64,000 nucleotides of DNA from JBALVT01 sp965262875. Lineage in GTDB: Bacteria; Pseudomonadota; Gammaproteobacteria; Pseudomonadales; Halieaceae. Numbering within the stretch: position 1 is the first letter of the stretch; each line of letters opens with the position of its first letter. The stretch is taken from positions 1 to 64,000 of the forward strand of contig CBDHGD010000003.1 of the NCBI GenBank assembly GCA_965262875.1, written 5' to 3'. Below are positions 9,453-19,990 of the stretch, piece by piece. A program made the position numbers and the translations under genes. Below the pieces are notes generated by a model. It ran no database searches. It had not been told where the DNA came from and was given only the letters and a program-made list of their open reading frames with translations.

Positions 9453-9939
9453 TAAAGCGGTCATATCCCATGTTATCGACATGCCGGACGGAACGGACTT
9501 GGAACGGATCGTGTTTCGGTATATCGTCGAGAAATACGAGGTGTCGCAACCCGTGTTCACAGCGGCACTGGACACTGCAAAGGATGATGGAGGTAAAGCA
9601 CTGATGGGTACAATCGCAGAAACATGGAAGAAAGAAGGCGAGGCTAAGGGTCTTGCTGCCGGGAAAATTCTTGGGCGCGAAAAAGGACTCGCCGCTGGCA
9701 AGGCTGAGGGACTGGCAGAAGGCCAGGCGCGTGGCTTGGCCAAAGGGATTGCTGAAGGCGAAGCCAGAGGCGAAGCCAAGTCGCTGATGCGGCTTCTGGT
9801 GAAGCGCTTTGGCCCCCTGCCCGAGGCTGTGGTCTCACAGATTGCGGCGGGGAGCATTGAGGAACTGGATCGCTGGTTTGATGCGGCAATCACTGCCTTC
9901 AGTGTGGAAGCTGTATTCGGGGAGCGGCGGGATCACTGA
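9453..9939 (+). pseudogene. Rpn/DUF4351 gene, 3' part
   Basis: Continuation of the Rpn gene after the insertion: LERIVFRYIVEKYEV, then MGTIAETWKKEGEAKG, a long glycine/glutamate/alanine repeat helix (GLAAGKxxGxxxGLAEGQARG), and a C-terminal DUF4351-like block (LLVKRFGPLPEAVVSQIAAGSIEELDRWF). This order is standard for Rpn proteins. An ATG at 9445 could restart translation, but the nuclease domain would be missing. Confidence 0.7.
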
Positions 9940-10003
9940 AGTGGGTGCTGGGCTATGCTACTCCAAATGATGACCTTGCGTAATCACTCGATATTCGGCT
10001 TTC

Positions 10004-13000
10004 ATGAACCAGTTTGAAATACTTAAAGAAATCCTACCAGACCCTGAACAGAAGAGGAAGCACCGAGGTCCATCTTCTCTAGAGGCGACGATTGTTAAAC
10101 TTCCATTACTGGCCACGGTCGATACGCTCGTCGAGGACCGGGGTTTTGGTTTAGTTTTGTGCGCGTCCGAAGCTAGAAGACAGTTCATGCACGTCACGGC
10201 CAATGTAACCGGGCGGCGAGACTTTAACGGTGTGAAGGAAGGCGACCAGGTGCTGTGCCAACTTGGCAGCAACCCTCGCAAGCCGAGACAGACGAGCACG
10301 GTTCAATGGGCGCTGGTCGGCGATCTTGACTGGAAAGATATTTCACCTCTCACAGATCAGTCGTCACTCGATGCCCTTCGAACGGAGATACTACGCAAGC
10401 GGTCGCTTACCAATCTGAACAAGCGATTGAGCGCCGAATGGTACGCCCGGTTATGGAAGGGCGATGCGCCAGCGGATTTACACGACCCCGCACTCTTCGA
10501 AGTGTGGCGTGACAAACTCGCTCAGATTGATCTGGAAGCGCTCCGGAAAGCCCGTGTTTCAAACACATTAAAGACCTGTCTCTACGACTTCCGGGATAAA
10601 CTGGATCCTGAAAGTACGAGCTGTTCATTCGAAACCTTACTGGCTACATTCACGCCTTCTCAGTTGGCCGTGTTGGGAGAACCCCAAACGGTTTGGTTAG
10701 ACGCCGTCGCGGTGGAGCAGAAACCCGCCCTGTTGGAGTGGTATTTGCTTAGTAGCGCTCTGCGCGAACCAACCGACGGTTACAAGGTTTGGCTAACAGG
10801 TTGCACGAAATACGAAGAAACCGTTGCTGAGCGTATACTCGAGCGTGGAGAACCCCTATCTGACGGTGTACTGCAATGGGTTGTCACTTTGGCTAACAGT
10901 GGGTGGATATCGCAGTCGCATATCGATCGTTTGGCCACTAAAGAATACGCCGCTGCTATCGTTTTGTTTGCGCAGGTGTCGTCAGCGACACAGCGTAAGC
11001 TTCTTGTTGAATGGGCGCAGAGACCCAGCCTGATGGCTGCAGTTCTACAAGACCAGCCTTCGCTGGGGCGAGAGATCGCCCTCCGCTGCGCCCTGGCACT
11101 TGATCTTGAAACCGACGGCGAGAGGATCTGGGAAATTGGCATTGCGCAGGGTGATACATCTGTGCGCCTGCATGATGAACAGCGAGGGGATGATCTCTCT
11201 GTCGCATTGGGCGATCTCGCCAGACATGTACACGATGCTTCAGTTGTTATCGGTCACAACATCCTCGCGTGGGACTGGCCGATTATTGCTCCACGGCTGG
11301 CGCTCGACCCAGAGCCGTTAATTTGGGACACTTTGCTGGTGCAGTACTTACTGGAGCCGCAGTCGGCTTCCCACGCACTTGGCGGCACGCATCATGCGGA
11401 GGCTGACGCCGAGGCGACGCTGGCGCTATTTTCGCGGCAACTGGCGCGGTTGCCAGCGGCATTAAGCGCACAGGTGTTGACCGGACAGTTTCGCGGCACC
11501 ATCGAATTGCTGAAAGCGATTGCCGCTGCGGTTCCCACCACGGGTTCGCTTGCGCGTTCTGCGCCAAAGATCCTGCAGGACCGCGGATATGAGCCACCAC
11601 GGGTTTTGCTGCTGCCGGATACGGCTATCCGCAACGTGGACTGGGTGCCGGGCGTGGCAGTGGTTCAAGTAGATCCGCAGCAGAGACTGCCGCAACCGTT
11701 TTGGCAGATCGACGTGAAACGCCTCGAAGCGGAAATGACGGTTGAGCAGAGGCAGAACCCTTATGCTCAGGTGCTGCTGGCAATTGCCAACCAGACGCTT
11801 GCCGAAAATATCTCGCTGCGCCAGAATATGCTGCCCACTTGGTTGTTGGAGCGCTTTCCCGATCTGGTGGCGGCAGCCGACAGAGCTTCCGTGATTCCAG
11901 AAACCGGAGAACGGATCTGCGTCTCGCCCTTGCCGAATTCAGCAGAATGGTGGGCGCAAGCCGATGGAACTGCGGTGCGCGCACTGCTGCCGGATGATCT
12001 GGTAACGATCGTCGACCGGGAGGCTTCACATGGCGACGGAAAAATCCAATCCCACCTGCAGACCTCCGCCCCGCTGTTTCGCATGATAGGGTCATTGGCA
12101 GACAGGTGGGCCTATCGGGATCGCCCTGCGCAGCTTTTGGATATGCCTGGGGGTTTGAAAAATTTCCGAACCTTGAAGATGCCGAAGTCGCTTGCCATCA
12201 AATTGCCCCCGCCTACTCCACGGACCTACCGTCCAGTCCTTGCGACCCGGCAGCATCCGATGCTGCATCCAGGTTCGCAAGACCAAGCGACGTATTGGAC
12301 CGAAGTATTGCAATCGTTCCGCGAAGCAGTAGAATCTGACGACGGCGCAGTACCTGTATTGCTGATCGGGAGCACCACAAGCCGCGAAATGGTGGGTTTG
12401 CTGGCAACCGCGCTTGCAGAGATCGGGATGGGCGAAATCCGTCCAGTCCACCGCAGTCGACGTGAGCACCTGATGCGTGCAGCGCAACGCGGAATCGGCA
12501 TTGTGGATTTTGTCGATCGCTGGTGCGACTGGCATTTACTCGCCACCGAATCGGGAATGACACTGCAGCCTGTGGTCGAGGCGCTACCGGTAGAGGAATG
12601 GTTCGCGACCGCTTCAACTGCTGCACAGGCGACCAAGAGCGATAAGGTACTTGATGTGGGAAAAGAGGTTTCCACACCAGGTGCCGAAACGGGGGCCGTG
12701 TCGGGGGCCGAGATATTAGAGGCATTGCCTAAACTCATCGAACAATACCTCGCCGCCTGGTTGGAGCAAACGGGGATTGGTCTGTCCGACTGTGCGGCGA
12801 CGATCATCGATTCCCGCGCCGACACGATCAGCCATCAGGTCCGTGCATTTGTGGATCTCCGGCCGTTGACCGACATTCCCATGCCGGTCACGCAGCGGGC
12901 GCGACTCGACTCCGTCTTCGCTCCGCTACAGATCACGCGCGAAGAGGCGCCTTCCGACTTGGCATCAATGGAGCAGTTCCTGATCGCCAACTGGCAGCCT

Positions 13001-14692
13001 CCTAGTCAATCCGGCGGTAATTCGGTCAGCGGCTTCAAGCTGACCCAGGAAAAGGCGATGGAGGCGATTCGCACCCGAGAAAGCGACGTGATGGTGGCCT
13101 TGCCAACCGGCGAGGGCAAGTCGGTGCTGTTTCAGGTGCCGGCACTGTGCCGGGGCTTGCGGAACAGGCGATTGACGCTGGTGGTGTCACCACTGAAGGC
13201 ACTGATGCGGGACCAGGTCGCCCGGCTTCACGAACAAGGTTTCGCCGAATCCGTCGACTATCTCAGTAGCGATCGACCAACATTTGAATTGGCGGAAGTC
13301 CTGCAAGGCGTACTCGATCACCGGATCGTCCTGCTCTATGTTGCGCCGGAACGCTTGCGGAACGCAACATTCGTCGATGTGCTTAAACGGCGAATGGAGT
13401 CGGACGGCGGACTTGAATACGTGGTGTTCGACGAAACGCATTGCGTTAATCAGTGGGGGTATGAGTTCCGCCCGGACTATTTTCACGCGTTTACGTTTCT
13501 TTTGCAACGGCTGCGGAGCGGTGGCCAATCAGACGCCCCGCCATTCTTGCTCCTGTCGGCGACGATTACTGCGTCCGACCGCCAGACACTGAGGGAAATT
13601 CTCGACCGTGGATCGAAAAACGGCGCGGCACTTCCGCTGAAAATCTGCCCTGATCCGGAAAACTTTTCCAGCCCGCTTCGAGATCACATCCAGGTGGAAC
13701 CACTGCAGGTGCAAGGAAACCTCTTCGACAAGCAGGACTTTGAAACCGCTCTGGCCGAACGCCTGCCTCACTTGGTCGATGTCGTCCGAAAGGCACAACA
13801 GAACAGCGAAAAAACTGGGCAACGTAGCGCTATCATTGTATTCGTATCGCGGCGTGCGCATGCCGATGACGTCGCAAGCCGACTGGCGAAAGAGGTGACA
13901 TGTGATGTCGAGTCCTTTCATGCAGGGCTGGATTCTGCCACACGCGACGACATCTACACGCGTTTTCGCGATGGGGATCTCGACGTCCTCGTAGCCACCA
14001 AGGCTTTCGGCATGGGGATGGATATTCCCGATATCCACTGGGTCGTCCACCTGTCGCCACCTGCCTACCTAGAAGACTATCTGCAGGAGGTTGGCCGCGT
14101 TGGCCGCGGCGTGAACGAGAGGAAGCGAGCAGGACTTGATAGCTTGAGCGCCATGATGCTGTCTTCGCCGATAGATTTCGAAAACATACGCAGCCTTCGC
14201 GCAGCGAATGAACTCCATGTGCCCCAGATCAAGGATATTGAAACCGAGATTTACAAAGTCGCGCAGGTCATTGATGGACAAAAAATCGCCATTGTCCCGC
14301 AGCACGGATTTGAACCCTACAAGAGCGCGTCGCAGATGCGGGCGAATGCCACGCGGGTGCGCATGGCACTGCACTGGCTGGAGAAAGCCGAGCACCTTGA
14401 TCAGCTTGGGATGGTGGCGGATCTGATGACAGTCGAGCTTTTTTCGGAGAATCTCTCGGAGATCGGCAAGGAGCAATCGACCCTCGGGGCGGTAGCGCAA
14501 GCGATCCTGTCCGTCGCATCCGAGATGAAGGAGGTTCCCAGCGCCCAAAGCCTGATTCCGTCCTCGAGTGCTGGGGATGGGCTCCTCAGCGGCTTGCTTC
14601 ACGGGCTCTCAGACATGATCGGCGTGAGAGTTGACTGGCTTCAGAATCCGCCTCCCAGCAATTCGTTTCCGCACCTGTTTCAGAGGCTGTGA
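10004..14692 (+). CDS. Cold-shock-like / DEDD exonuclease / RecQ-like helicase fusion, 1562 aa
   Basis: A very large intact gene, predicted to unwind DNA 3'-5' and trim 3' ends. Domains in order: a cold-shock/S1-like OB fold (about residues 40-105, with GFGLVL and FMHV); an unassigned helical region to about 355; a DnaQ/DEDD exonuclease (Exo I D367-L-E369; Exo II VIGHNILAWDWP about 414-427; Exo III HHAEADAEATLALF about 463-476); an unassigned region; then a RecQ-type SF2 helicase (Walker A PTGEGKS near 1035, DETHC near 1143, GMGMDIPDIHWVVH, motif VI QEVGRVGRG near 1361). RecQ itself is about 600 aa, so the fusion is unusual. The stop overlaps the GTG start of the UvrD-like gene by four bases, implying translational coupling and a common task. 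No strong ribosome site precedes the ATG. Role inferred: plasmid DNA repair or anti-invader defence. Confidence 0.8.
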   Translation: MNQFEILKEILPDPEQKRKHRGPSSLEATIVKLPLLATVDTLVEDRGFGLVLCASEARRQFMHVTANVTGRRDFNGVKEGDQVLCQLGSNPRKPRQTSTVQWALVGDLDWKDISPLTDQSSLDALRTEILRKRSLTNLNKRLSAEWYARLWKGDAPADLHDPALFEVWRDKLAQIDLEALRKARVSNTLKTCLYDFRDKLDPESTSCSFETLLATFTPSQLAVLGEPQTVWLDAVAVEQKPALLEWYLLSSALREPTDGYKVWLTGCTKYEETVAERILERGEPLSDGVLQWVVTLANSGWISQSHIDRLATKEYAAAIVLFAQVSSATQRKLLVEWAQRPSLMAAVLQDQPSLGREIALRCALALDLETDGERIWEIGIAQGDTSVRLHDEQRGDDLSVALGDLARHVHDASVVIGHNILAWDWPIIAPRLALDPEPLIWDTLLVQYLLEPQSASHALGGTHHAEADAEATLALFSRQLARLPAALSAQVLTGQFRGTIELLKAIAAAVPTTGSLARSAPKILQDRGYEPPRVLLLPDTAIRNVDWVPGVAVVQVDPQQRLPQPFWQIDVKRLEAEMTVEQRQNPYAQVLLAIANQTLAENISLRQNMLPTWLLERFPDLVAAADRASVIPETGERICVSPLPNSAEWWAQADGTAVRALLPDDLVTIVDREASHGDGKIQSHLQTSAPLFRMIGSLADRWAYRDRPAQLLDMPGGLKNFRTLKMPKSLAIKLPPPTPRTYRPVLATRQHPMLHPGSQDQATYWTEVLQSFREAVESDDGAVPVLLIGSTTSREMVGLLATALAEIGMGEIRPVHRSRREHLMRAAQRGIGIVDFVDRWCDWHLLATESGMTLQPVVEALPVEEWFATASTAAQATKSDKVLDVGKEVSTPGAETGAVSGAEILEALPKLIEQYLAAWLEQTGIGLSDCAATIIDSRADTISHQVRAFVDLRPLTDIPMPVTQRARLDSVFAPLQITREEAPSDLASMEQFLIANWQPPSQSGGNSVSGFKLTQEKAMEAIRTRESDVMVALPTGEGKSVLFQVPALCRGLRNRRLTLVVSPLKALMRDQVARLHEQGFAESVDYLSSDRPTFELAEVLQGVLDHRIVLLYVAPERLRNATFVDVLKRRMESDGGLEYVVFDETHCVNQWGYEFRPDYFHAFTFLLQRLRSGGQSDAPPFLLLSATITASDRQTLREILDRGSKNGAALPLKICPDPENFSSPLRDHIQVEPLQVQGNLFDKQDFETALAERLPHLVDVVRKAQQNSEKTGQRSAIIVFVSRRAHADDVASRLAKEVTCDVESFHAGLDSATRDDIYTRFRDGDLDVLVATKAFGMGMDIPDIHWVVHLSPPAYLEDYLQEVGRVGRGVNERKRAGLDSLSAMMLSSPIDFENIRSLRAANELHVPQIKDIETEIYKVAQVIDGQKIAIVPQHGFEPYKSASQMRANATRVRMALHWLEKAEHLDQLGMVADLMTVELFSENLSEIGKEQSTLGAVAQAILSVASEMKEVPSAQSLIPSSSAGDGLLSGLLHGLSDMIGVRVDWLQNPPPSNSFPHLFQRL

Positions 14693-16630
14693 TCAATATT
14701 TCCCGGATCCGCATGCAGTGCCGGATCAAGACCATAGGCGACACCATGGCATGCTTGGTCGACCTTCAACGGCGCGGAGGGCTGAAGCTCCGCTGGACGC
14801 TCGAATTCGCCAAACGTCCGCTGCTGTCCGAGCCACCGGAACGAGTTGAGGCATTGTTTGGCACCGTCGGAGACGCCGTTCGACAACTGATCCGGCGGCT
14901 GCGGGCGAGAGGGTTCACGGAATTTGATCCAGTCGAGTGGCTGGACGAGGCGGACTGGGGTCTGCCTGATACAGATCAGTCAGACCCAGCAAGCCGTAAG
15001 GAACAAGCGGAACGCGAGGCGCTTCTGCGGCGCTACCGACGCGCCTATCTATATGGATTTCGGTCCCTTGCCCGTGCAACGGGAGTTCACTTGCAGCAAT
15101 CAGTGCGGCGGGATGGTGACGAGGTCGTATGGTTGGGATCACTTGCCCAGGCAAAGAGCAGAACAGCGCTTGGTAGGTGCGATGAAGTTCTGAACCTTGC
15201 CTCGTCTCTTTTGTCGATCTTTGCGAAGGCAAAAATGCCAGACAGGAGCGAGGTTGAAGTATATGGGTTGATCAGCAGAATTCAGGAAGTTCACCCACAA
15301 AATCGGTTTCACACCGCAGACCTTGAAGCATTACTTCGCCTTCTCTCGGCGATGAACCTGGTAAGCACGCAGCCGGATTTGGTTCCACTTTCCTATGTTC
15401 TGGCACTTCATGATGCCCCGATCGGGTTGGAGCCTCACCCAGAACTGGTTGAAGAGTTGAACGGGGTCAATGATCTGGCAGAAACTAGGACCTTTGCGAT
15501 GGAGATATTTACCAATCTGCCGGATAATGCCAGGCAGGATTTCATCGGTGGCTATTTTGCGAATGCGAACGTTGCAGAACTCAAAGAATTCCTGGAAACG
15601 CAACTCGGCGAAATCGAGGTCACCGGCGAGAATTCGTCCTCCTTCATCGCGGAGAAACTCAATCAATTGCGCGCCACCAAAGCAACCGAGTTTTTCGCCC
15701 GATACCGCGCATCGGAAGAGCCGACGCAATGGGAGGCCATTCGGCATCCATTTGACCAGCATTTGATGGTGAACGCAGGCCCAGGCGCAGGCAAGACCTC
15801 CGTGCTCGTAGGTCGCATTGTACACCTCATTCGGGAACAGCACGTTAAGCCGTCCGAGATCATTGTGCTGGCGTTCAATCGCGCGGTCGTTTTTGAAATC
15901 AAAAAGCGCATTCGCGAATTGTTCCGGTCTCTGGGGTACGCGACCTATGCAGCACAGGTGCGCGTTTCTACATTCCACTCGCTAGCGTGCCAAAGTCTCA
16001 GTCTGGCCGATGATCGAGATGACGACGCCCGTTGGGACCATTTACTGCAAGACTTTGCCGCGAGGCTGTCTTCCGATGTGAAATTTCGTGAACAGGTGAC
16101 GGGAGGATGCCGCAGTATTCTGGTCGACGAATTTCAGGACGTCACTGACGATGTCTATTCGATCATCAGCAACCTACACGAGGGAAGCGGTAGCCGCGCC
16201 GGGGTGATGGTGATCGGAGATGACGACCAGGACATCCTTCGATGGCAGCGCAAAAAGCCGGGGCTTCATGGCGAAGGTGAGTTTGCCGAGATATATTTTG
16301 AGCGATTCAGAGCCGAGTTTGGTGGCGAAAAATTGCACTCTCTGGAGCTAAAGGTAAATTTCCGATCTGGGGCGGAAATCGTGAACCGGAGCCAATCCAT
16401 GATTTCCAGATTTTTTGATGGGCACGCTCAATCCCGAAGGCTGAAACAAACGCCGTTGCGCGAGCGCACTGATGCATTCAACAGCTCCTGCGAACGGATC
16501 GACTGGAATGGCAAAAACTGGGACGAGACCGTTGAACAGGTATCGAAAGTTTGTCGGCAGATTGTCAGGGACAACCCCGGTTCGCTCGCTGTTCTTTGCC
16601 GCTCAAACAGCGAGGTCGATCAGATTTATC
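14689..16630 (+). pseudogene. UvrD-like SF1 helicase, 5' part, split by nested mobile elements
   Basis: Starts at a GTG overlapping the upstream stop (an ATG at 14713 is an alternative). The first roughly 340 residues are an unassigned helical region that may accompany the RecQ partner. They are followed by a UvrD/Rep motor: Q-motif PTQWEAIRHP, Walker A AGPGAGKTS (about 362-370), an STFHSLA motif Ib, ILVDEFQDV (motif II, about 479), VIGDDDQDI and LKVNFRSG. The frame stops a few codons into the IS66 element at 16631. Joining 16630 to 22206 restores SEVDQIYHRLAQNFPQ in frame and a 971-residue protein. As it stands the protein lacks motifs V and VI and should be inactive. Confidence 0.85.
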
Positions 16631-16652
16631 GTAAGCGGTGTCCCGTTGGCAC

Positions 16653-16852
16653 CTAACCCTTAAAATTCCACGGTAATAGAGCTTCGATATCACTTTGTTT
16701 GTGGCCATTTACGATGGCGGTAAGGATGCCGGAGATATAGCGGTGCGGTTCCACGGCGTTCAATTTGCAGGTTTCGATCAAGGATGCGAGCATGGCCCAG
16801 TTCTGAGCACCGGCCTCGTGGCCAGCGAATAGAGCGTTTTTACGGTTTAGGG
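16653..16852 (-). pseudogene. tnpC: IS66 tnpC, 3' part
   Basis: Encodes the C-terminal IS66 block LNRKNALFAGHEAGAQNWA, LIETCKLNAVEPHRYISGIL and the final QSDIEALLPWNF. It joins the larger part at 19991-21315 across the serine-recombinase element. Confidence 0.85.
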
Positions 16853-16985
16853 CCAGTTCCCGTTCATTCTGCCCATGTCGGTTCAATTTGCCGGGTCCAT
16901 TATAGATGGCATGCATATTTTGATTCAGACGTAAGTGTCTACCGGAGTTACAAGCGTGGCGATGGAGACTTCATCGCGATGGAGC

Positions 16986-17162
16986 GTGATGCCGGTATAG
17001 CGATCATGGCACCTTCGTGGATATTGGACGCATCCATTTGCCAAACAATGACCCTTGGGCCGCCACTTGTTTCAGTAGCAGGTCTTCTGGAATTGCATAA
17101 GATTCTGTTAACGCGCGGATTTCGGCGAAGCTTTGATGAGGACGACTCATCAAAGGAGGTCG
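16986..17162 (+). CDS. Possible small accessory protein of the serine-recombinase element
   Basis: An open frame reads MERDAGIAIMAPSWILDA, then MTLGPPLVSVAGLLELHK, then TRGFRRS, resembling small proteins encoded upstream of recombinases in similar alphaproteobacterial elements. The start is uncertain, and the frame stays open to 17326, overlapping the next two ORFs, so the end given here is the last plausible conserved stretch rather than a stop. Function unknown. Confidence 0.3.
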
Positions 17163-17165
17163 GGC

Positions 17166-17333
17166 ATGATCCCGCTACAGATTATCAAGCAAGTGCAGCT
17201 TTCTCTGCCATTTCAACCGAGTGTGACGACGAGCATGACCGACAGCGAACGCGACCAGATGATGCTGGTGCTAGCCCAACTGCTGCTGGCGGCAGCGGAT
17301 ATCAAACTGGAGGTAGAGGCAAATGAACAATGA
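17166..17333 (+). CDS. 55-aa accessory protein before the serine recombinase
   Basis: Starts at an ATG with a perfect AAAGGAGG ribosome site and overlaps the recombinase start by eleven bases, so the two are translationally coupled. Sequence is mostly helical (SERDQMMLVLAQLLLAAADIKLEVE). Small ORFs in this position commonly accompany such recombinases; the function is not known. Confidence 0.6.
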   Translation: MIPLQIIKQVQLSLPFQPSVTTSMTDSERDQMMLVLAQLLLAAADIKLEVEANEQ

Positions 17334-18780
17334 TCTCACCATCACCCAGGCATTGCCTGCAACCATCTTGCAGCGTCGCGCAGTCGTTTATGTCCGGCAA
17401 TCAACACAGAGTCAGGTCATGACCAACCTGGAGAGCCAGCGTCGGCAATACGATCTGGTCGAGACGGCCCGCACCTATGGTTTCAAGATGGTCGATGTAA
17501 TCGATGATGATCTTGGTATATCCGCCAGCGGTTGTGCTAAACGCCCTGGCTTTGAGAAGTTAGTTGCGGCCCTCTGCTCAGGCGGGGTTGGTGCTGTGTT
17601 CTGCCTGGAGATATCACGCCTCGCCCGGAATGGCCGCGACTGGCATCATGTCCTGGAGATTTGCGGCATGGTTGAGGCACGGGTCATCGATTGTGATGGC
17701 GTGTACGATCCCCGCCACCCCAATGATCGGCTTCTTCTGGGCATGAAGGGTAGCATTAGCGAGTTTGAACTGAGCATCCTGAGAACCCGCATGCTGGAGG
17801 CGGCGCGGGCAAAAGCCCGGCGGGGAGAGCTGCGCTACACACCGCCCATGGGATACATTTGGGACCGAGATGCTGGAATCTTTTTTGATCCGGATTTGCG
17901 AATCCAGGAAGTGGTTCGCTCAATCTTCTCAAGATTCCGGGAGCTTGGCAGCGCCCGGCAGGTTCTTCTCTCAATGGCGGATCAGGGTATACATTATCCT
18001 CGTCCATCGGATGGCATTCGATTGACCTCATTCGAATGGCACCCAATCCGATATCGCAATGTGATTGGGGTTTTGAAAAATACTTTTTACGCCGGTGTTT
18101 ATGCATATGGTAAGACGGGTCGGAAGACTGAGATCCGGGAAGGTCGCCCCCATGTTACCTACAAGAACCGCAAATCACCTGAAGACTGGGATGTGGTCAT
18201 ACGTGACCACCATGACGGTTATATCGGTTGGGAGGATTATGAACGCAATCAAGCCCAGTTGGCGAAGAATACGTTCGGGCGGGCTGGCGGGGTTAAATCC
18301 GGTCGTGGCGGCGGTGCTCTCCTGGCTGGACTTATGTCCTGCGCGAGATGTGGGCGGCGTTTGCATGTTGTTTACACGGGTCGTAAACCTCGCCCGGTTT
18401 ATCGCTGCGATAACCCTAACCTTTTGCTGGGTCAGAAAAGGTGCTTTACATTTGGCGGTGCGCGCGCAGAAAAGCTGGTGGCCGCATCCGTTCTTGAGGC
18501 CGTGGCTCCGCTTGCAATTGACGCCGCGATTGAGGCACAAACGCTCATGACAAACGTTGAGAATGACCGGCGATCTGTTGTCGAACTGGAGTTGAAACAG
18601 GCACAGTACGATGCGACGCTTGCGGAACGCCGCTATGCCGCCTGCGATCCTGAGAACCGCCTGATTGCGTCAGAACTGGAGAAACGCTGGGAAGAGACCC
18701 TCGCACGGGTTCAGGCATTCCAGCAGCGCCTGACAGAAACTCTGGAGGCACCGGAAAACGTTGACGTTGATCTGTTGAGT
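17323..18780 (+). pseudogene. Large serine recombinase, 5' part, split by an IS200 element
   Basis: Resolvase catalytic domain at the N-terminus (AVVYVRQSTQSQV with the nucleophile serine, LESQRRQY, LEISRLARNGRDW), then a recombinase domain and a zinc-ribbon-like CARCGRRLH...CDN segment, then a coiled-coil. The frame runs to DVDLLS at 18780, where the IS200 begins after TTGAGT. Excising 18781-19338 rejoins it in frame (DVDLLSDLAQDL) for a total of 693 aa. The catalytic half remains complete, so partial activity cannot be excluded. Confidence 0.85.
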
Positions 18781-18844
18781 ATCCACTCATTGGTTCCAAC
18801 CCCCCGTCTTCAGACGGGAGTGCTTTAGCACGAAAGAATCGGTT

Positions 18845-18914
18845 ATAGTCTTATCCTCCCTAAAAATGAGCCGCCGTAAGGAATAAGGCTCATTTTTAGG
18901 GAGGATAAGACTAT
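18845..18914 (+). promoter_or_regulatory. Long hairpin hiding the tnpA ribosome site
   Basis: Perfect 28-base inverted arms at 18845-18872 and 18887-18914 around a 14-base loop. The right arm contains the Shine-Dalgarno sequence (AGGGAGGA) and the first two bases of the ATG at 18913. In RNA the ribosome site would be buried in a very stable stem, restricting translation. 5' UTR hairpins that repress tnpA are known for IS200. Confidence 0.75.
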
Positions 18915-19329
18915 GCAATATGACACTGGGAAACACTGCGTTTTCTACCATCGCTATCACATCGTTTGGACAACAAAATATCGCTACAAGGTTCTGCGTG
19001 GGGCGGTTCAATTGCGGGTGCGTGACATCATCAAACAAGTTTGCAGCGAGAAAGGCGTCGATATAATCACAGGCGTCCTTTCCAGCGACCACGTTCATAT
19101 GTTTGTGTCCGTTCCGCCAAAACTGGCGATCAGTGACTTGGTGCGACTTATGAAAGGACGCTCATCCCACAAAGTCCAACGCGAGTTTACACACCTGAAG
19201 AAACGCTACTGGGGCTGTCACTTTTGGGGGCGTGGGTATTTTTCAACCACCAACGGTGTGATCACAGAAGACTTCGTACTTCAGTACCTGGAAAATCACA
19301 TCCCTCATCCTACCGACGCCAGTCGGTAG
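18913..19329 (+). CDS. tnpA: IS200-type TnpA transposase
   Basis: 138 aa, full length. Y1 HUH transposase: HYHIVWTTKYRY core, HVHMF (HxH), a helix with KRYWGCHFWGRGYFSTTNG, and the C-terminal LQYLENH helix that follows the catalytic tyrosine. It acts on single-stranded DNA at the terminal hairpins. No tnpB is present, as in the IS200 group. Confidence 0.9.
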   Translation: MQYDTGKHCVFYHRYHIVWTTKYRYKVLRGAVQLRVRDIIKQVCSEKGVDIITGVLSSDHVHMFVSVPPKLAISDLVRLMKGRSSHKVQREFTHLKKRYWGCHFWGRGYFSTTNGVITEDFVLQYLENHIPHPTDASR

Positions 19330-19338
19330 TGGTTGAGT

Positions 19339-19962
19339 GACCTGGCACAGGATCTGCAGGCCGCGTGGGACGCACCTGCGGTGACCATGCGCGTCCGCCA
19401 ACAGTTGCTCCGGAGTTTGATCGAAGACATCGTGGCCGATATCGACGAAGCTACTGGCGAGATAGTGCTTGTCGTCCACTGGAAGGGTGGACGGCATACG
19501 GAACTCAGGACAAAAAAGCCCAAGACAGGTGAACACGGTGCCAAAACGAGCGATGATGCCCTTTCTATTATCCGCGAGATGTCAGGACGTTGGTCAGACG
19601 AGTCAATTGCCGCTTCATTGAATCGCATGGGCATCCGGACTGGCCAGGGAAAGACTTGGAACGCCAAGCGCTTGTCTTCCATCCGGCGAGTGAATAACAT
19701 CAACGGCTACTTATCAGCGGACAAGAACGGCCCGTGGCGCACTATGACCGAAGCCGCAAAGGAACTCTGTGTGACTAACCATGTGATCCGAAGGCTCATA
19801 AAAGAGGGGATTTTGCCGGCAAATCAAGTTGTCGACGGCGCACCTTACCAAATCAAGGTCGACGATCTTAAATCCGACAGGGTTCAACAGGCAATCAACC
19901 GGAAGGCAGCCCCGTGTCGCGATGCCGATGAGCCACAGCTTTCAATGTTTTCAACCACTTAA
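19339..19962 (+). pseudogene. Large serine recombinase, 3' part
   Basis: C-terminal part, in frame with the 5' part after IS200 removal. It shows the DLQAAWDAPAVTMRVRQQLLRSLIEDI helix, a beta hairpin (EIVLVVHWKGGRHTEL) and two helix-turn-helix-like regions (SDESIAASLNRMGIRTGQGKTW; MTEAAKELCVTNHVIRRLI), as in long C-terminal extensions of transposon-type serine recombinases. Ends 30 bp before the element boundary. Confidence 0.75.
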
Positions 19963-19990
19963 GAAGGAGGTGTATAATGACTAACCGTTC

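Larger units (their letters stand above)
18781..19338 (+). mobile_element. IS200/IS605-type element inside the serine recombinase gene
   Basis: 558 bp. The left flank ends in TTGAGT (18775-18780) and the element itself ends in TTGAGT (19333-19338), the pattern of IS605-family elements, which insert 3' to a short target and carry a matching right cleavage site. Terminal hairpins are CCCGTC-TTCA-GACGGG at 18801-18816 and CTACCGAC-GCCA-GTCGGTAG at about 19311-19330. No target duplication, as expected. Confidence 0.85.
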
